The notes below the pieces were generated by a model. That model did no database searches, was not told the origin of the DNA, and saw nothing but the letters and a program-made list of their open reading frames with translations. From contig JBIKIQ010000001.1 in NCBI GenBank assembly GCA_044361535.1, positions 372,001-436,000 of the forward strand: a DNA stretch of 64,000 nucleotides, given 5' to 3'. Origin of the DNA: UBA952 sp044361535 (GTDB lineage Bacteria; Bacteroidota; Bacteroidia; Flavobacteriales_D; Crocinitomicaceae). Of the stretch, positions 15,883-24,504 are shown one piece after another (the stretch's first letter is position 1; the number at the start of each line of letters is the position of its first letter). The position numbers were made by a program, and so were the translations under genes.

Positions 15883-16953
15883 TTATACTTCCTGATTCGA
15901 ACTATTTATAGTTGAATTTTCTGTTTCGTCCTTGTTTTTTGGTGATTTGTTTACCGAAATACCACTGTAGATAACGATTCCTAGAATTCCTAGAACTAAA
16001 GAAATCCACAAGGGTAAAAGTGCCAAGGAAAGTGAAGCATACCCAATACCAAAAAGTGAAAAACCAATCATAAGTCTGGGAAAGGTATATGAGATATTGA
16101 CCTTGTATAATTGAGGTAAATCGGGGGTTTGAGCCTCAGGACCTTTAACGAGTAAAGCGAGCGCTCGTTTGATTGAATGAATCCGGAAATTATCAATTAA
16201 CTTTAAAAAGAAAATAATTTGTAAATGAAACGGATCCCGATTTTCAATGGGTTTTGTTAAACCGTAGGTGATTTTTTTATTGTCGGTATGAAAGGTGCCA
16301 AACATGCGGTCCCAAATCGTAAACATACCCCCGTAATTAGTGTCCAAGTGGTCATGTACCGAAGAATGGTGTATTTGATGAAATTTGGGAGTTACAAAAA
16401 CCTTTTCCCATCCTTTGAATTCTGGCCATAATTCGCTGTGTAGAAGGTATTGGTAAAATGCATTTACGGCATTTACAATAATTATGTCTTCAGGAGGAAT
16501 TCCAATTAAAACAAGAAGACCATAAACAAAAATACGCACAAAAAAACCAAAGGGTGAGATGGCAAAATTGACTGAAAAATTGTATTCCTTACTTTGATGA
16601 TGAATTAAATGAGCTGCCCAAATAAGGGATACGCGATGCGAGATACGATGATAGATGTACCACATTAAATCGACACCAAAAAGTGCAATAACAAATGCCA
16701 GATAGGGATTGGCGATAGGTTCAATAAAACGGAAAGGAAGTAAGGATGTGAAAAAAACTAGACCAAAATTAAAGGTTATAATTCCAATGAGTCGTTCGAT
16801 CATTCCCAAACCTATGTTTAAGATACTTTGATTGAGGTTGACTTTTTTACCCTTTACTTTTTTTAAAAGAACTATTTCAAAAGCGAAAAGAAAAAGTCCA
16901 ATAACTAAAATAAAGAGATTTACATAGCTTGCGATCATAAAAATGAATTTCAA
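15883..16953 (-). CDS. Sterol desaturase / fatty acid hydroxylase family protein
   Basis: A 356-residue membrane di-iron enzyme. Histidine clusters of the family are HRISH (near residue 103), HLIHH and HQIHHSSVHDHLDTNYGG; hydrophobic helices lie before and after them. The family introduces a hydroxyl or double bond into lipids with O2. The C-terminal ~85 residues add two more helices (IGYASLSLALLPLWISLVLGILGIVIY) and a polar tail. Substrate cannot be told from sequence; it is far longer than CrtZ beta-carotene hydroxylases (~150-180 residues), so a carotenoid role despite the crt operon 3 kb away is unlikely. It faces the toxin gene convergently. Confidence 0.85.
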   Translation of the reverse strand: MKFIFMIASYVNLFILVIGLFLFAFEIVLLKKVKGKKVNLNQSILNIGLGMIERLIGIITFNFGLVFFTSLLPFRFIEPIANPYLAFVIALFGVDLMWYIYHRISHRVSLIWAAHLIHHQSKEYNFSVNFAISPFGFFVRIFVYGLLVLIGIPPEDIIIVNAVNAFYQYLLHSELWPEFKGWEKVFVTPKFHQIHHSSVHDHLDTNYGGMFTIWDRMFGTFHTDNKKITYGLTKPIENRDPFHLQIIFFLKLIDNFRIHSIKRALALLVKGPEAQTPDLPQLYKVNISYTFPRLMIGFSLFGIGYASLSLALLPLWISLVLGILGIVIYSGISVNKSPKNKDETENSTINSSNQEV

Positions 16954-17072
16954 ATGGAGCCTTGAATTTTTCTTTTTTCACAGTTTAATGAAAGAAATTA
17001 TTCTTGACTCTTGCGAAATTCGCAAAACTTTAAACGATTGAAAAGTAAACCTTTGAATTATGCAAACAATCC

Positions 17073-19139
17073 TTAAAATTGTTTAATCTTCACCTCTGTT
17101 CTTCGATTTTTCGCTCGATTTTCATCCGAAGTATTAGGTACTTTGGGTTTTGTTTCACCATATCCTTTGAATGAAATAGTTGATTTTTCAACTCCTTTGG
17201 ATATCAGGTAATCAAATACAGTTTTACAACGATTTTCTGACAATTTGAGATTAGTTGCGTCATCACCTAGATCATCGGTATGACCTTGAATTTCTATTTG
17301 AATGGAAGGGTTTTGTTGCAGGTAACGAGCAAATCCGTTTAGTATTATTTTTGATTTTTCCATCAATTCCGTCGATCCTGAAGCAAATAGCAAGTTCTCT
17401 ATTTCGAAGCTGCTACCTTCTTTTATCTTTTCTATTTTGAGTGGCTCTGCCTTTACGGTAATTTTTTCTGGAGTTAGATTTTCTTTTTGAATCAATTGGG
17501 CTTCAAATGAATGACCTTCTTTAGAGGCAGTAATCAATATATCTTGGCTGCTTGTTTTATCAGCCTTGATTACAGCGGCATATTTACCATCATCTCCATT
17601 TACTTTAATGGTCTCGGATTCACCGCTTTGGGTATAATTAATCTCAATTTTTGCATCAGTAACTGGTTTGCCATTTTCGTCTTTCAATTCGCCTTTTAAA
17701 ATCACCACTTCTTTTGGTCGGGCTTCCTCATATAGGTCAAAAGAAAAAATATTCCAATCGCTTTGGTTTCGTCCAGAATAATATGCTTTTTTACCGTCCG
17801 TAGAAACGAACAAACCAATTTCATCTCCTTCTGTGTTTATTGGGCTGCCTATATTCTTTGGTTTTGTCCATTTTCCATTTTCTCTTCTCATATAAAAGAT
17901 GTCAAGTCCACCAAATCCTTTACGATCCTTTGTAGAACTTGAAACAAAATAAAAGGTTTCTCCATCTTGATGAAAAAATGGACTTTTATCTTTTCCGGGT
18001 GTATTGGCTTCGTAGAAAGGAACTGCTTTCATCCAAGTTCCATTTTCATCACGCAAGGATACATAAATGTCATTGTCTTGCGATTCAGCTCGAGAAGTAG
18101 TAAAATACAAGGTTTTACCATCCGAGGATAAACAAGGTTGTCCTTCCCATCCATCGGGCGTATTAATATTTTCGCCAAGATTTACCAAAGGAGACCATGA
18201 AAAATCATTGCCTCCAGCTCCCGTTCTTTTAAATGTAGTAATGTACAAATCACAATTTAAATACGGTTTACCATAAGGGGATTCTTCCTTACATGCACAG
18301 ATTATCATTTCCTTATTATCGACAGACATGGTCGCTGCACCGTAATTGCTAAAAGTTCCATCATTGAAGGGTGATTTAAAGGCTTCACCTTTTGAAAAAT
18401 CTGCAATTGCTGACGGTCTTGTTGAAAACGTAAACTCTTCTACTATTTTTCCTTTTATATCACCCAAGGTTCGTTTATCCAATTTTCTGGTATAAAAAAT
18501 CAATTCGTTGTCTGGTGAAATCATCGGAAAGTATTCTTCATTTTCTGAACTTACATACTTAACGATTTTTGGATTGAAAGGAACTTGATTTTCATAAAAA
18601 GCTTTTTCTTCCTCAATCTCCTTTCGGATGGATTCGTATTTGTTTTTGTTCTGCTCATAGTTGGCATCAACAGAAATAAAGTTGTTTTCGGTTGCCAAGT
18701 AATTGTTTATCCATTCAAGTGCTAAGTCAATCTCGTTGTTTTGGAATGAAATACTAATGATTCGATTGACTGCCTCCGCAGAGAAATTCGGACAACATTT
18801 TAAAACTTTCAAATAGGCCTGTCGAGAAGTTTTTAGCGTTTTCAAGCCTCGGTCCGGAGTAAATTCGCTTTTTATGAGGCGATTACCTTCTTTAAAAATC
18901 TCGTTGGCATAAACATTATAAAGGGATGCGTTTTCAGGTTGAATTTTAATTGCTTCTCCAATAGCTGCTAGTCTCTTGTTGTAATCTGTATTTTTTAATC
19001 CTTTGTCAAGGATTTTTAGCGCCTTTTTACTCGGTTTGGAACAATTTTCATTTTCATCCAAGTCTTCTTGAGCAACGACAAAAGAAGTAAAACTTACTAA
19101 AATGAGGCTGAATAATGTAAATACAACTGTTTTCATCAA
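17073..19139 (-). CDS. PorE-like TPR/PD40/CRD/OmpA protein
   Basis: A 688-residue exported protein with signal peptide ending in VVAQ (residue 24). The order of domains is a helical TPR-like region (~35-185), PD40 beta-propeller blades (~200-480; repeated FPMISPDNELIFYTR, PCLSSDGKTLYFTTS, SPFFHQDGETFYFVS, GLFVSTDGKKAYYSG), a carboxypeptidase-regulatory-like Ig domain (~485-560; GELKDENGKPVTDAKIEI), and an OmpA peptidoglycan-binding domain (~577-688; HTDDLGDDATNLKLSENR, NRAKNRRTEV). This is the architecture of PorE, which ties the T9SS to peptidoglycan. Paralogs with other roles exist in Bacteroidota, so PorE identity is an inference. No lipobox is present. It stands alone, with a promoter-bearing gap before the sigma gene. 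Confidence 0.85.
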   Translation of the reverse strand: MMKTVVFTLFSLILVSFTSFVVAQEDLDENENCSKPSKKALKILDKGLKNTDYNKRLAAIGEAIKIQPENASLYNVYANEIFKEGNRLIKSEFTPDRGLKTLKTSRQAYLKVLKCCPNFSAEAVNRIISISFQNNEIDLALEWINNYLATENNFISVDANYEQNKNKYESIRKEIEEEKAFYENQVPFNPKIVKYVSSENEEYFPMISPDNELIFYTRKLDKRTLGDIKGKIVEEFTFSTRPSAIADFSKGEAFKSPFNDGTFSNYGAATMSVDNKEMIICACKEESPYGKPYLNCDLYITTFKRTGAGGNDFSWSPLVNLGENINTPDGWEGQPCLSSDGKTLYFTTSRAESQDNDIYVSLRDENGTWMKAVPFYEANTPGKDKSPFFHQDGETFYFVSSSTKDRKGFGGLDIFYMRRENGKWTKPKNIGSPINTEGDEIGLFVSTDGKKAYYSGRNQSDWNIFSFDLYEEARPKEVVILKGELKDENGKPVTDAKIEINYTQSGESETIKVNGDDGKYAAVIKADKTSSQDILITASKEGHSFEAQLIQKENLTPEKITVKAEPLKIEKIKEGSSFEIENLLFASGSTELMEKSKIILNGFARYLQQNPSIQIEIQGHTDDLGDDATNLKLSENRCKTVFDYLISKGVEKSTISFKGYGETKPKVPNTSDENRAKNRRTEVKIKQF

Positions 19140-19229
19140 AATAACTTTAACAGATATACTATATCTATAAAATTGAGAAAGGTTACACTTTCTTAAAAAA
19201 ATGAAAAAAATAAAATGTTTAATAATTTT

Positions 19230-19280
19230 TTGTTTTTGTTAAACAATTTTGTTTACATTTGTCAAAGAAAGGTTAAACAA
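19230..19280 (+). promoter_or_regulatory. Promoter and putative operator of the carotenoid operon
   Basis: TACATTTG at 19254-19261 matches the -7 consensus, with TTG at 19230-19232, 21 bp upstream, as a -33 candidate. An inverted repeat TAAACAA-TT-TTGTTTA (19240-19255) overlaps the -7 box, and a third TAAACAA half-site lies downstream at 19274-19280. This layout fits a repressor that blocks the promoter, for example a light- or stress-responsive regulator; no such gene is in the window. Confidence 0.55.
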
Positions 19281-19294
19281 AAAAATAATTAATT

Positions 19295-19807
19295 ATGTCA
19301 ACTGTTGAATTTAACGATGCGTTAGTTGGTCTGGAAGACAACTTGCATTCATTCGCTTTAGGTTTTACAAGAAATAAAGAGGACGCGCAGGATTTAACTC
19401 AAGAGACAATGCTTAAAGCAATCACCTATCGTAATTACTACACTCCTCAAACAAATTTTAAAGCATGGGTATTTACTATCATGCGAAACATTTTTATCAA
19501 TCAATACAGACGGAAAGTAAAGTCTGGAACAATATTCGATAATTCGAAAGACTTATTTTTGATTTCAAATTCTATAAGTCATAATGAAACACCGCTTGAG
19601 ATGATTGCAACAAAAAATATCAATCGCCAGATTGCATTTTTAGGAGAAGATTACAAAGTGCCTTTTGAATTGCATTTTCAAGGATTCAAATACAAGGAAA
19701 TAGCAGATCGATTAGGTATTCCAATTGGAACTGTGAAAAGTAGAATCTTCATAGCTCGAAAGAAATTAATGGATTTATTACCGGAATATACCTATCTTGC
19801 CAATTAA
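19295..19807 (+). CDS. RNA polymerase sigma factor, ECF type
   Basis: A 170-residue ECF sigma factor. Region 2 is clear (FTRNKEDAQDLTQETMLKAI then FKAWVFTIMRNIFINQYRR), and region 4 has the helix-turn-helix FKYKEIADRLGIPIGTVKSRIFIARKKL. No anti-sigma gene adjoins. Its stop and the crtI start share a base (TAATG), so sigma factor and carotenoid enzymes are made from one message. It may direct its own operon or a wider photo-oxidative response; that link is known from other bacteria and is inferred here. Confidence 0.92.
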   Translation: MSTVEFNDALVGLEDNLHSFALGFTRNKEDAQDLTQETMLKAITYRNYYTPQTNFKAWVFTIMRNIFINQYRRKVKSGTIFDNSKDLFLISNSISHNETPLEMIATKNINRQIAFLGEDYKVPFELHFQGFKYKEIADRLGIPIGTVKSRIFIARKKLMDLLPEYTYLAN

Positions 19808-21282
19808 TGAAGAAGAAGGTTACCATTATTGGTTCAGGAATATCGAGTCTTGCCACAAGTGCTTTTCTTGCTAGGGAAGGTTTTGATGTTACAATTCATG
19901 AGAAAAATTCAACCATTGGAGGACGAGCTCGTCAATTTTCCACAGATGGATTTGTCTTTGATATGGGTCCAAGTTGGTATTGGATGCCCGATGTATTTGA
20001 AAGATTTTACAATCAATTTGGTTACAAGGCATCTGATTTTTATGAATTGAAAAGATTAGATCCATCTTATCGCGTTTATTGGAATGACAATTCATATACA
20101 AATGTTCCGGCTAGTCTTGATGATTTGTATGCTTGGTTTGAAGAATTAGAACCAGGAAGTTCTCAGAAATTAGATAAATTTCTCAAAGAGGCAAAATACA
20201 AATACGAGGTTGGAATGCAAGAATTGGTATTCAAACCAAGTAGAAGCTTATTGGAATTTGCGGATGCCAGAATATTAACTGGTCTGTTTAATATGCATTT
20301 GTTATCCTCTTTTTCTGGATACATTCGAAAGTATTTTAAACATCCAAAGATTCTTTCTTTACTCGAATTTCCCATTTTATTTTTAGGTGCAATGCCTTCA
20401 GAAACTCCCGCTCTTTATTCCTTGATGAATTATGCCGATATTTCCCTTGGAACATGGTATCCGATGGGTGGAATGCATAAATTTATTGAGGCTTTTGAGA
20501 AAATATCCCTTGAACAAGGAGTGAAAATAGTTTGTGATAGTGAGGTTAAAGGCTTTGATTTTGAAGGTAAAAATATTCAAAACGTTCTAACTTCCAAAGG
20601 CTCATTTGCCTCAGATATTGTTGTTTCAGGAGCAGATTATCATCATACCGATCAGAAGTTGTTGAATGGAAAAGCAAATTATACTGAAAAGTATTGGGAC
20701 AAACGAACAATGGCTCCTTCTTGTTTGCTTTTTTACGTTGGATTGAACAAGCGGGTTGAGAACTTGGAACATCATAATTTGTTTTTCGACGAAGATTTCA
20801 CAAAACACGCCGAAGAAATTTACAAAGATCCAAAGTGGCCAACATCTCCTTTATTTTATTGCAGTGTACCATCGTTAACTGATCCTACAGTTGCTCCGGA
20901 GGGTTGTGAGAATATGTTTTTATTGATTCCTATTGCACCCGATTTACAGGATAATGAAGAAATCAGAGAAAAGTATTTTGATCTCTTACTCAATCGATTA
21001 AAGCTAAAAACTGGAAACGATATCAAACAGAATATTGTCTATAAAAAGTCATTTTCAATTAAGGATTTTAAAAGTGATTACAACGCCTTCAAAGGGAATG
21101 CGTATGGTTTAGCTAATACATTGAGACAAACGGCTATTCTGAAACCGTCTCTTAAAAACAATAACTTAAAAAACATGTATTACACGGGCCAATTAACTGT
21201 TCCTGGTCCTGGTGTTCCTCCATCTATTATTTCAGGTGAAGTAGTGGCGAAGGAAATAATACGAGAGCATTTAAAAAACTAA
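19807..21282 (+). CDS. crtI: Phytoene desaturase (CrtI)
   Basis: A 491-residue FAD-dependent desaturase that converts phytoene stepwise to lycopene (or a less desaturated product) at the membrane. The N-terminal dinucleotide fold has GSGISSLATSAFLAREG (from residue 9), a ribose-binding Glu 32, and GGRARQF. The C-terminal bacterial-type signature region is YYTGQLTVPGPGVPPSIISG. The length is normal for bacterial CrtI. It follows the sigma gene through a TAATG overlap and precedes crtB by 13 bp. Confidence 0.96.
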   Translation: MKKKVTIIGSGISSLATSAFLAREGFDVTIHEKNSTIGGRARQFSTDGFVFDMGPSWYWMPDVFERFYNQFGYKASDFYELKRLDPSYRVYWNDNSYTNVPASLDDLYAWFEELEPGSSQKLDKFLKEAKYKYEVGMQELVFKPSRSLLEFADARILTGLFNMHLLSSFSGYIRKYFKHPKILSLLEFPILFLGAMPSETPALYSLMNYADISLGTWYPMGGMHKFIEAFEKISLEQGVKIVCDSEVKGFDFEGKNIQNVLTSKGSFASDIVVSGADYHHTDQKLLNGKANYTEKYWDKRTMAPSCLLFYVGLNKRVENLEHHNLFFDEDFTKHAEEIYKDPKWPTSPLFYCSVPSLTDPTVAPEGCENMFLLIPIAPDLQDNEEIREKYFDLLLNRLKLKTGNDIKQNIVYKKSFSIKDFKSDYNAFKGNAYGLANTLRQTAILKPSLKNNNLKNMYYTGQLTVPGPGVPPSIISGEVVAKEIIREHLKN

Positions 21283-21295
21283 ACAGCAAACAACT

Positions 21296-22132
21296 ATGAA
21301 GCAAATTTTTGATAACCTAAGCCAAGAAATGAGTCGAGTAACTACTATGCGTTACAGTACGTCATTCTCTATGGGGATTCGTTTTTTGCATAAAGATTTA
21401 CACAAGCCCATTTATTCTATTTATGGTTTTGTACGATTCGCTGATGAGATTGTGGATTCCTTTCACGGGTTCGATAAGGAGAGTCTTTTGGCGGATTTTA
21501 AAATGCAAACATATAATGCAATTGATACTAAAATTTCGTTGAATCCCATTTTGAATAGTTTTCAATGGGTAGTGAATAAATACGAAATTCCGTTGGAGCT
21601 TATTGAAACATTCTTGAATTCCATGGAAATGGATTTGGATAAGAATGCGTATGATAAAAATGGGTATGAAGAATATATTTTAGGTTCTGCTGAGGTGGTT
21701 GGTCTTATGTGTTTGAAAGTTTTTGTGGAAGGAGATGAAGCAGAATACCTTCGTTTGAAACCATTTGCAATGAAACTAGGTTCTGCTTTCCAAAAGATTA
21801 ATTTCTTGCGCGATTTAAAAGATGATTATCACGAATTGGGTAGAACGTATTTTCCAGGAATAGACTTGAATGAGTTTAATTCCCGTGTGAAAAAAGAAAT
21901 TGAAGACGATATTGAAATTGATTTCCGAAAAGGATACGAAGGTATAAAGCAACTTCCAAAAAAAGCCAGATTTGGAGTGTATGTAGCTTATATCTATTAT
22001 TTCAAATTATTCAACAAGATAAAATCAACACCAACAGAGGTGATTATGACCGAGCGTGTCAGAATTCCAAATAGCAAAAAAGTGCGTATCTTATTGTCTT
22101 CATACCTGCGTCATAACTTGAACCTTTTGTAA
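21296..22132 (+). CDS. crtB: Phytoene synthase (CrtB)
   Basis: A 278-residue squalene/phytoene synthase that condenses two geranylgeranyl diphosphates to phytoene. The two Asp-rich Mg-diphosphate motifs are RFADEIVDSF (D50, D54) and FLRDLKDDYHELGRTYFP (D173, D176, D177). An SFSMGIRFL segment near residue 23 matches the substrate pocket start. The length fits the family. Its stop and the idi start overlap as TAATG, so translation is coupled. Confidence 0.95.
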   Translation: MKQIFDNLSQEMSRVTTMRYSTSFSMGIRFLHKDLHKPIYSIYGFVRFADEIVDSFHGFDKESLLADFKMQTYNAIDTKISLNPILNSFQWVVNKYEIPLELIETFLNSMEMDLDKNAYDKNGYEEYILGSAEVVGLMCLKVFVEGDEAEYLRLKPFAMKLGSAFQKINFLRDLKDDYHELGRTYFPGIDLNEFNSRVKKEIEDDIEIDFRKGYEGIKQLPKKARFGVYVAYIYYFKLFNKIKSTPTEVIMTERVRIPNSKKVRILLSSYLRHNLNLL

Positions 22133-22665
22133 TGGATTATGTCATCCTTGTTGATTCTCAGGATAATGAACTGGGAGTTATGGAAAAGTTGGAAGCTCAT
22201 GAGAAAGGAATTCTCCATCGTGCTTTTTCAATATTTCTTTTTAATTCTAAAGGAGAAATGTTGATTCAGCAACGGGCTTTATCAAAGTATCATTCACCAG
22301 GCTTATGGACAAATGCTTGTTGCAGTCACCCAGCGCCAGCTGAAACTATTTTAGAGGCGGGAAAAAGGAGATTGCAAGAAGAGTTGGGCTTGTTTACTGT
22401 TTTAGTTGACGCTTTTAAATTTGAATATCGTGAAACATTTGATAATGCATTAACAGAGCATGAGTTGGATCATGTGTTAGTCGGTTATACGGATGATACT
22501 CCTCAATTAAATAGTGATGAAGCAAAAGATTACCGATGGGTTGACTTGTCTGATTTACTCGTAGAGATTTCGTTAAATCCCGAGCTATTTACCGTTTGGT
22601 TTAAAATTATTTTAACTGAACATATTGAAAAACTTCAAAAAGAATTGTGCCATGCGAGTATGTAG
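22132..22665 (+). CDS. idi: Isopentenyl-diphosphate delta-isomerase, type I
   Basis: A 177-residue Nudix-fold isomerase interconverting IPP and DMAPP, feeding isoprenoid precursors to CrtB through GGPP. Visible are LHRAFSIFLFN at the start of the Nudix fold, the catalytic-Cys region TNACCSHP (C64), the Nudix-like helix EAGKRRLQEELGL, and the EHELDHVLVG segment with the catalytic Glu. The residues needed for type I activity appear present. The 3' end overlaps the QueD/PTPS gene by 14 bp. A geranylgeranyl diphosphate synthase gene is not in the window. Confidence 0.95.
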   Translation: MDYVILVDSQDNELGVMEKLEAHEKGILHRAFSIFLFNSKGEMLIQQRALSKYHSPGLWTNACCSHPAPAETILEAGKRRLQEELGLFTVLVDAFKFEYRETFDNALTEHELDHVLVGYTDDTPQLNSDEAKDYRWVDLSDLLVEISLNPELFTVWFKIILTEHIEKLQKELCHASM

Positions 22666-23056
22666 AAGATCGAATTTTAATGCGGCTCATCGCTTGTATC
22701 GGCCCGAATGGAGTGATGAGAAAAATCAAGCCATTTTTGGTAAGTGTAATAATCCAAATTTTCATGGACATAATTATACGCTTGAGGTTTGGATTGAAGG
22801 AGAAATAGATCCTGAAACTGGCTATGTCATTGATTTAAAGATTGTCAAAGATCTTGTTAAGCAAGAAATTGAAGAGCGATTTGATCATCGTAATTTAAAT
22901 TTAGATTGCTCTGAGTTTGAAAATGTGATTCCAACAGCAGAAAATATTGCCGTTGTTTGTTATAATCTATTGCGTGACAAGATTGCGTCAGATTTCAAGT
23001 TAACCATTCGACTGTGGGAAACTGAAAATAATATTGTTGAGTACAACGGAATATGA
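22652..23056 (+). CDS. 6-pyruvoyl-tetrahydropterin synthase / QueD family protein
   Basis: A 134-residue T-fold enzyme. The chosen ATG 22652 gives MRVCRRSNFNAAHRL, the usual start; an upstream TTG at 22625 would overlap idi by 41 bp. Zinc ligands are H13 (AAHRL), H38 and H40 (FHGHNYTLEVW), and the catalytic Cys is C32 (GKCNNP). RFDHRNLN and PTAENIA are also typical. The family includes QueD (6-carboxytetrahydropterin synthase, queuosine pathway) and true PTPS; sequence alone does not separate them. Why a pterin enzyme rides in a carotenoid operon is unclear. Confidence 0.88.
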   Translation: MRVCRRSNFNAAHRLYRPEWSDEKNQAIFGKCNNPNFHGHNYTLEVWIEGEIDPETGYVIDLKIVKDLVKQEIEERFDHRNLNLDCSEFENVIPTAENIAVVCYNLLRDKIASDFKLTIRLWETENNIVEYNGI

Positions 23057-23114
23057 CCCTGAAGAGTGTTCGTTCTAATTCTCATTTTTTTTCATCAAAT
23101 TTGCCTTTTAAAGA

Positions 23115-24479
23115 ATGATGAAAATACTATCTCTACTAATTTGTCTGTGTTTCTTTCCACTTTGTTTTTCTCAAAAAGGGGATAGTATCTTTATTGAAAA
23201 AATCTATCATGAAGCATTAATAGAGGGAAATTCCTATGAAAATCTTCGAAGTTTGTGCAAGGATGTAGGTAATCGTTTGTCAGGAACAGCGGGAGCTCAA
23301 ATGGCTGTAGAATGGGCCAAATCAACGTTGGAGAAATACGGTTTTGATACAGTTTATCTGCAAAAGATCATGGTTCCTCACTGGGACAGGGGTACTACTG
23401 AACGAGCGTGGCTTCAAATAGGTGATCGTAAAATTGCATTAAGTATTTTGGCACTTGGAGGATCCGTTGGAACCGAAGGCTTATTGAAAGGTGAAATCAT
23501 TGCGTTTAATTCATTAAGTGACTTAAAAAAGGCTTCTTATTCTGAAATACAAGGAAAAGTTGTTTTCATAAATCAGCGAATGAATGATGAGGAAATAAAT
23601 ACATTTCGTGCTTATGGTAGCTGTAGTTCAATGAGAGTAGATGGTGCTGTAGAAGCGGCAAAACTAGGAGCGAAAGCGGTTATAATACGTTCTCTTGGAT
23701 TGGCTATCGATGATCATCCACACACTGGTGTGATGAAATATGAAAATGGCATTAAGAAAATTCCTGCTGTTGCCCTTTCTACGCAAGATTCAGACGAGCT
23801 TTTTGAGTTATTAAGCAAAAATAAGGTAAGTGTTTTACTTGATTTGAATTGTAGAACTCTTGAAGATAAACCATCTTTTAATGTTATTGCTGAAATAAGG
23901 GGTAGTAAAAAACTGAATGAAATTATCACCTTTGGAGGTCATTTAGATTCGTGGGATACGGGTGAAGGTGCTCATGATGATGGTGCTGGTGTGGTTCATT
24001 GTATGGAAGCTCTCCGGATTTTACAAAAATTAAACTATAAGCCTGAAAGAACCCTGCGTGTTGTACTTTTTATGAATGAAGAGAATGGAAATAGGGGAGG
24101 AAAGGGATATGCAGATTGGGTTGTTTCAAAAGGTGAAAAACATATAGCTGCTTTGGAAAGTGATCGAGGAGGATTTGCTCCAAGGGGATTTTCATGTGAT
24201 GGAACAGCTGAACAAGTTAGATTTCTAAAAACTCTTGAGCCCTTGATGAAAAAATATGAGTTGCATGTTTTTGAAAAAGGTTATGGCGGAGTGGATATAG
24301 GACCGTTAAAATCGAAGTTTTCAAATATTCCTTTATTTGGATTTGTCCCTGATTCACAACGTTATTTTGATTTTCATCATACGCCAAATGATATTTTTGA
24401 AAATGTAAATAAACGAGAATTAGAGTTAGGAGCAGCAGCAGTATGTTCATTTATTTATCTTCTCGACTTAAATTTGTAA
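23115..24479 (+). CDS. Exported M28-family zinc peptidase
   Basis: A 454-residue protein with signal peptide (MMKILSLLICLCFFPLCFSQ). It has a PA (protease-associated) insert (LKGEIIAFNSLSDLKKA...GKVVFINQRM...AAKLGAKAVIIRS) and then the M28 catalytic domain with paired zinc ligands in GGHLDSWD, GAHDDGAGV, NEENGNRGG, ESDRGGF and FDFHHTPND. Layout and length match carboxypeptidase Q-like enzymes that release amino acids from peptides. There is no T9SS sorting domain, so it is probably periplasmic. It is 58 bp after the QueD gene and 25 bp before lhgO. Confidence 0.92.
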   Translation: MMKILSLLICLCFFPLCFSQKGDSIFIEKIYHEALIEGNSYENLRSLCKDVGNRLSGTAGAQMAVEWAKSTLEKYGFDTVYLQKIMVPHWDRGTTERAWLQIGDRKIALSILALGGSVGTEGLLKGEIIAFNSLSDLKKASYSEIQGKVVFINQRMNDEEINTFRAYGSCSSMRVDGAVEAAKLGAKAVIIRSLGLAIDDHPHTGVMKYENGIKKIPAVALSTQDSDELFELLSKNKVSVLLDLNCRTLEDKPSFNVIAEIRGSKKLNEIITFGGHLDSWDTGEGAHDDGAGVVHCMEALRILQKLNYKPERTLRVVLFMNEENGNRGGKGYADWVVSKGEKHIAALESDRGGFAPRGFSCDGTAEQVRFLKTLEPLMKKYELHVFEKGYGGVDIGPLKSKFSNIPLFGFVPDSQRYFDFHHTPNDIFENVNKRELELGAAAVCSFIYLLDLNL

Positions 24480-24504
24480 GTACATAGAAAAATACCTGAT
24501 TAAA

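Noticed and set aside
15883..16953. Carotenoid hydroxylase (CrtZ) as identity of the sterol-desaturase-family gene
   Set aside because: It is about twice as long as CrtZ, has extra C-terminal helices and lies outside the carotenoid operon on the other strand.
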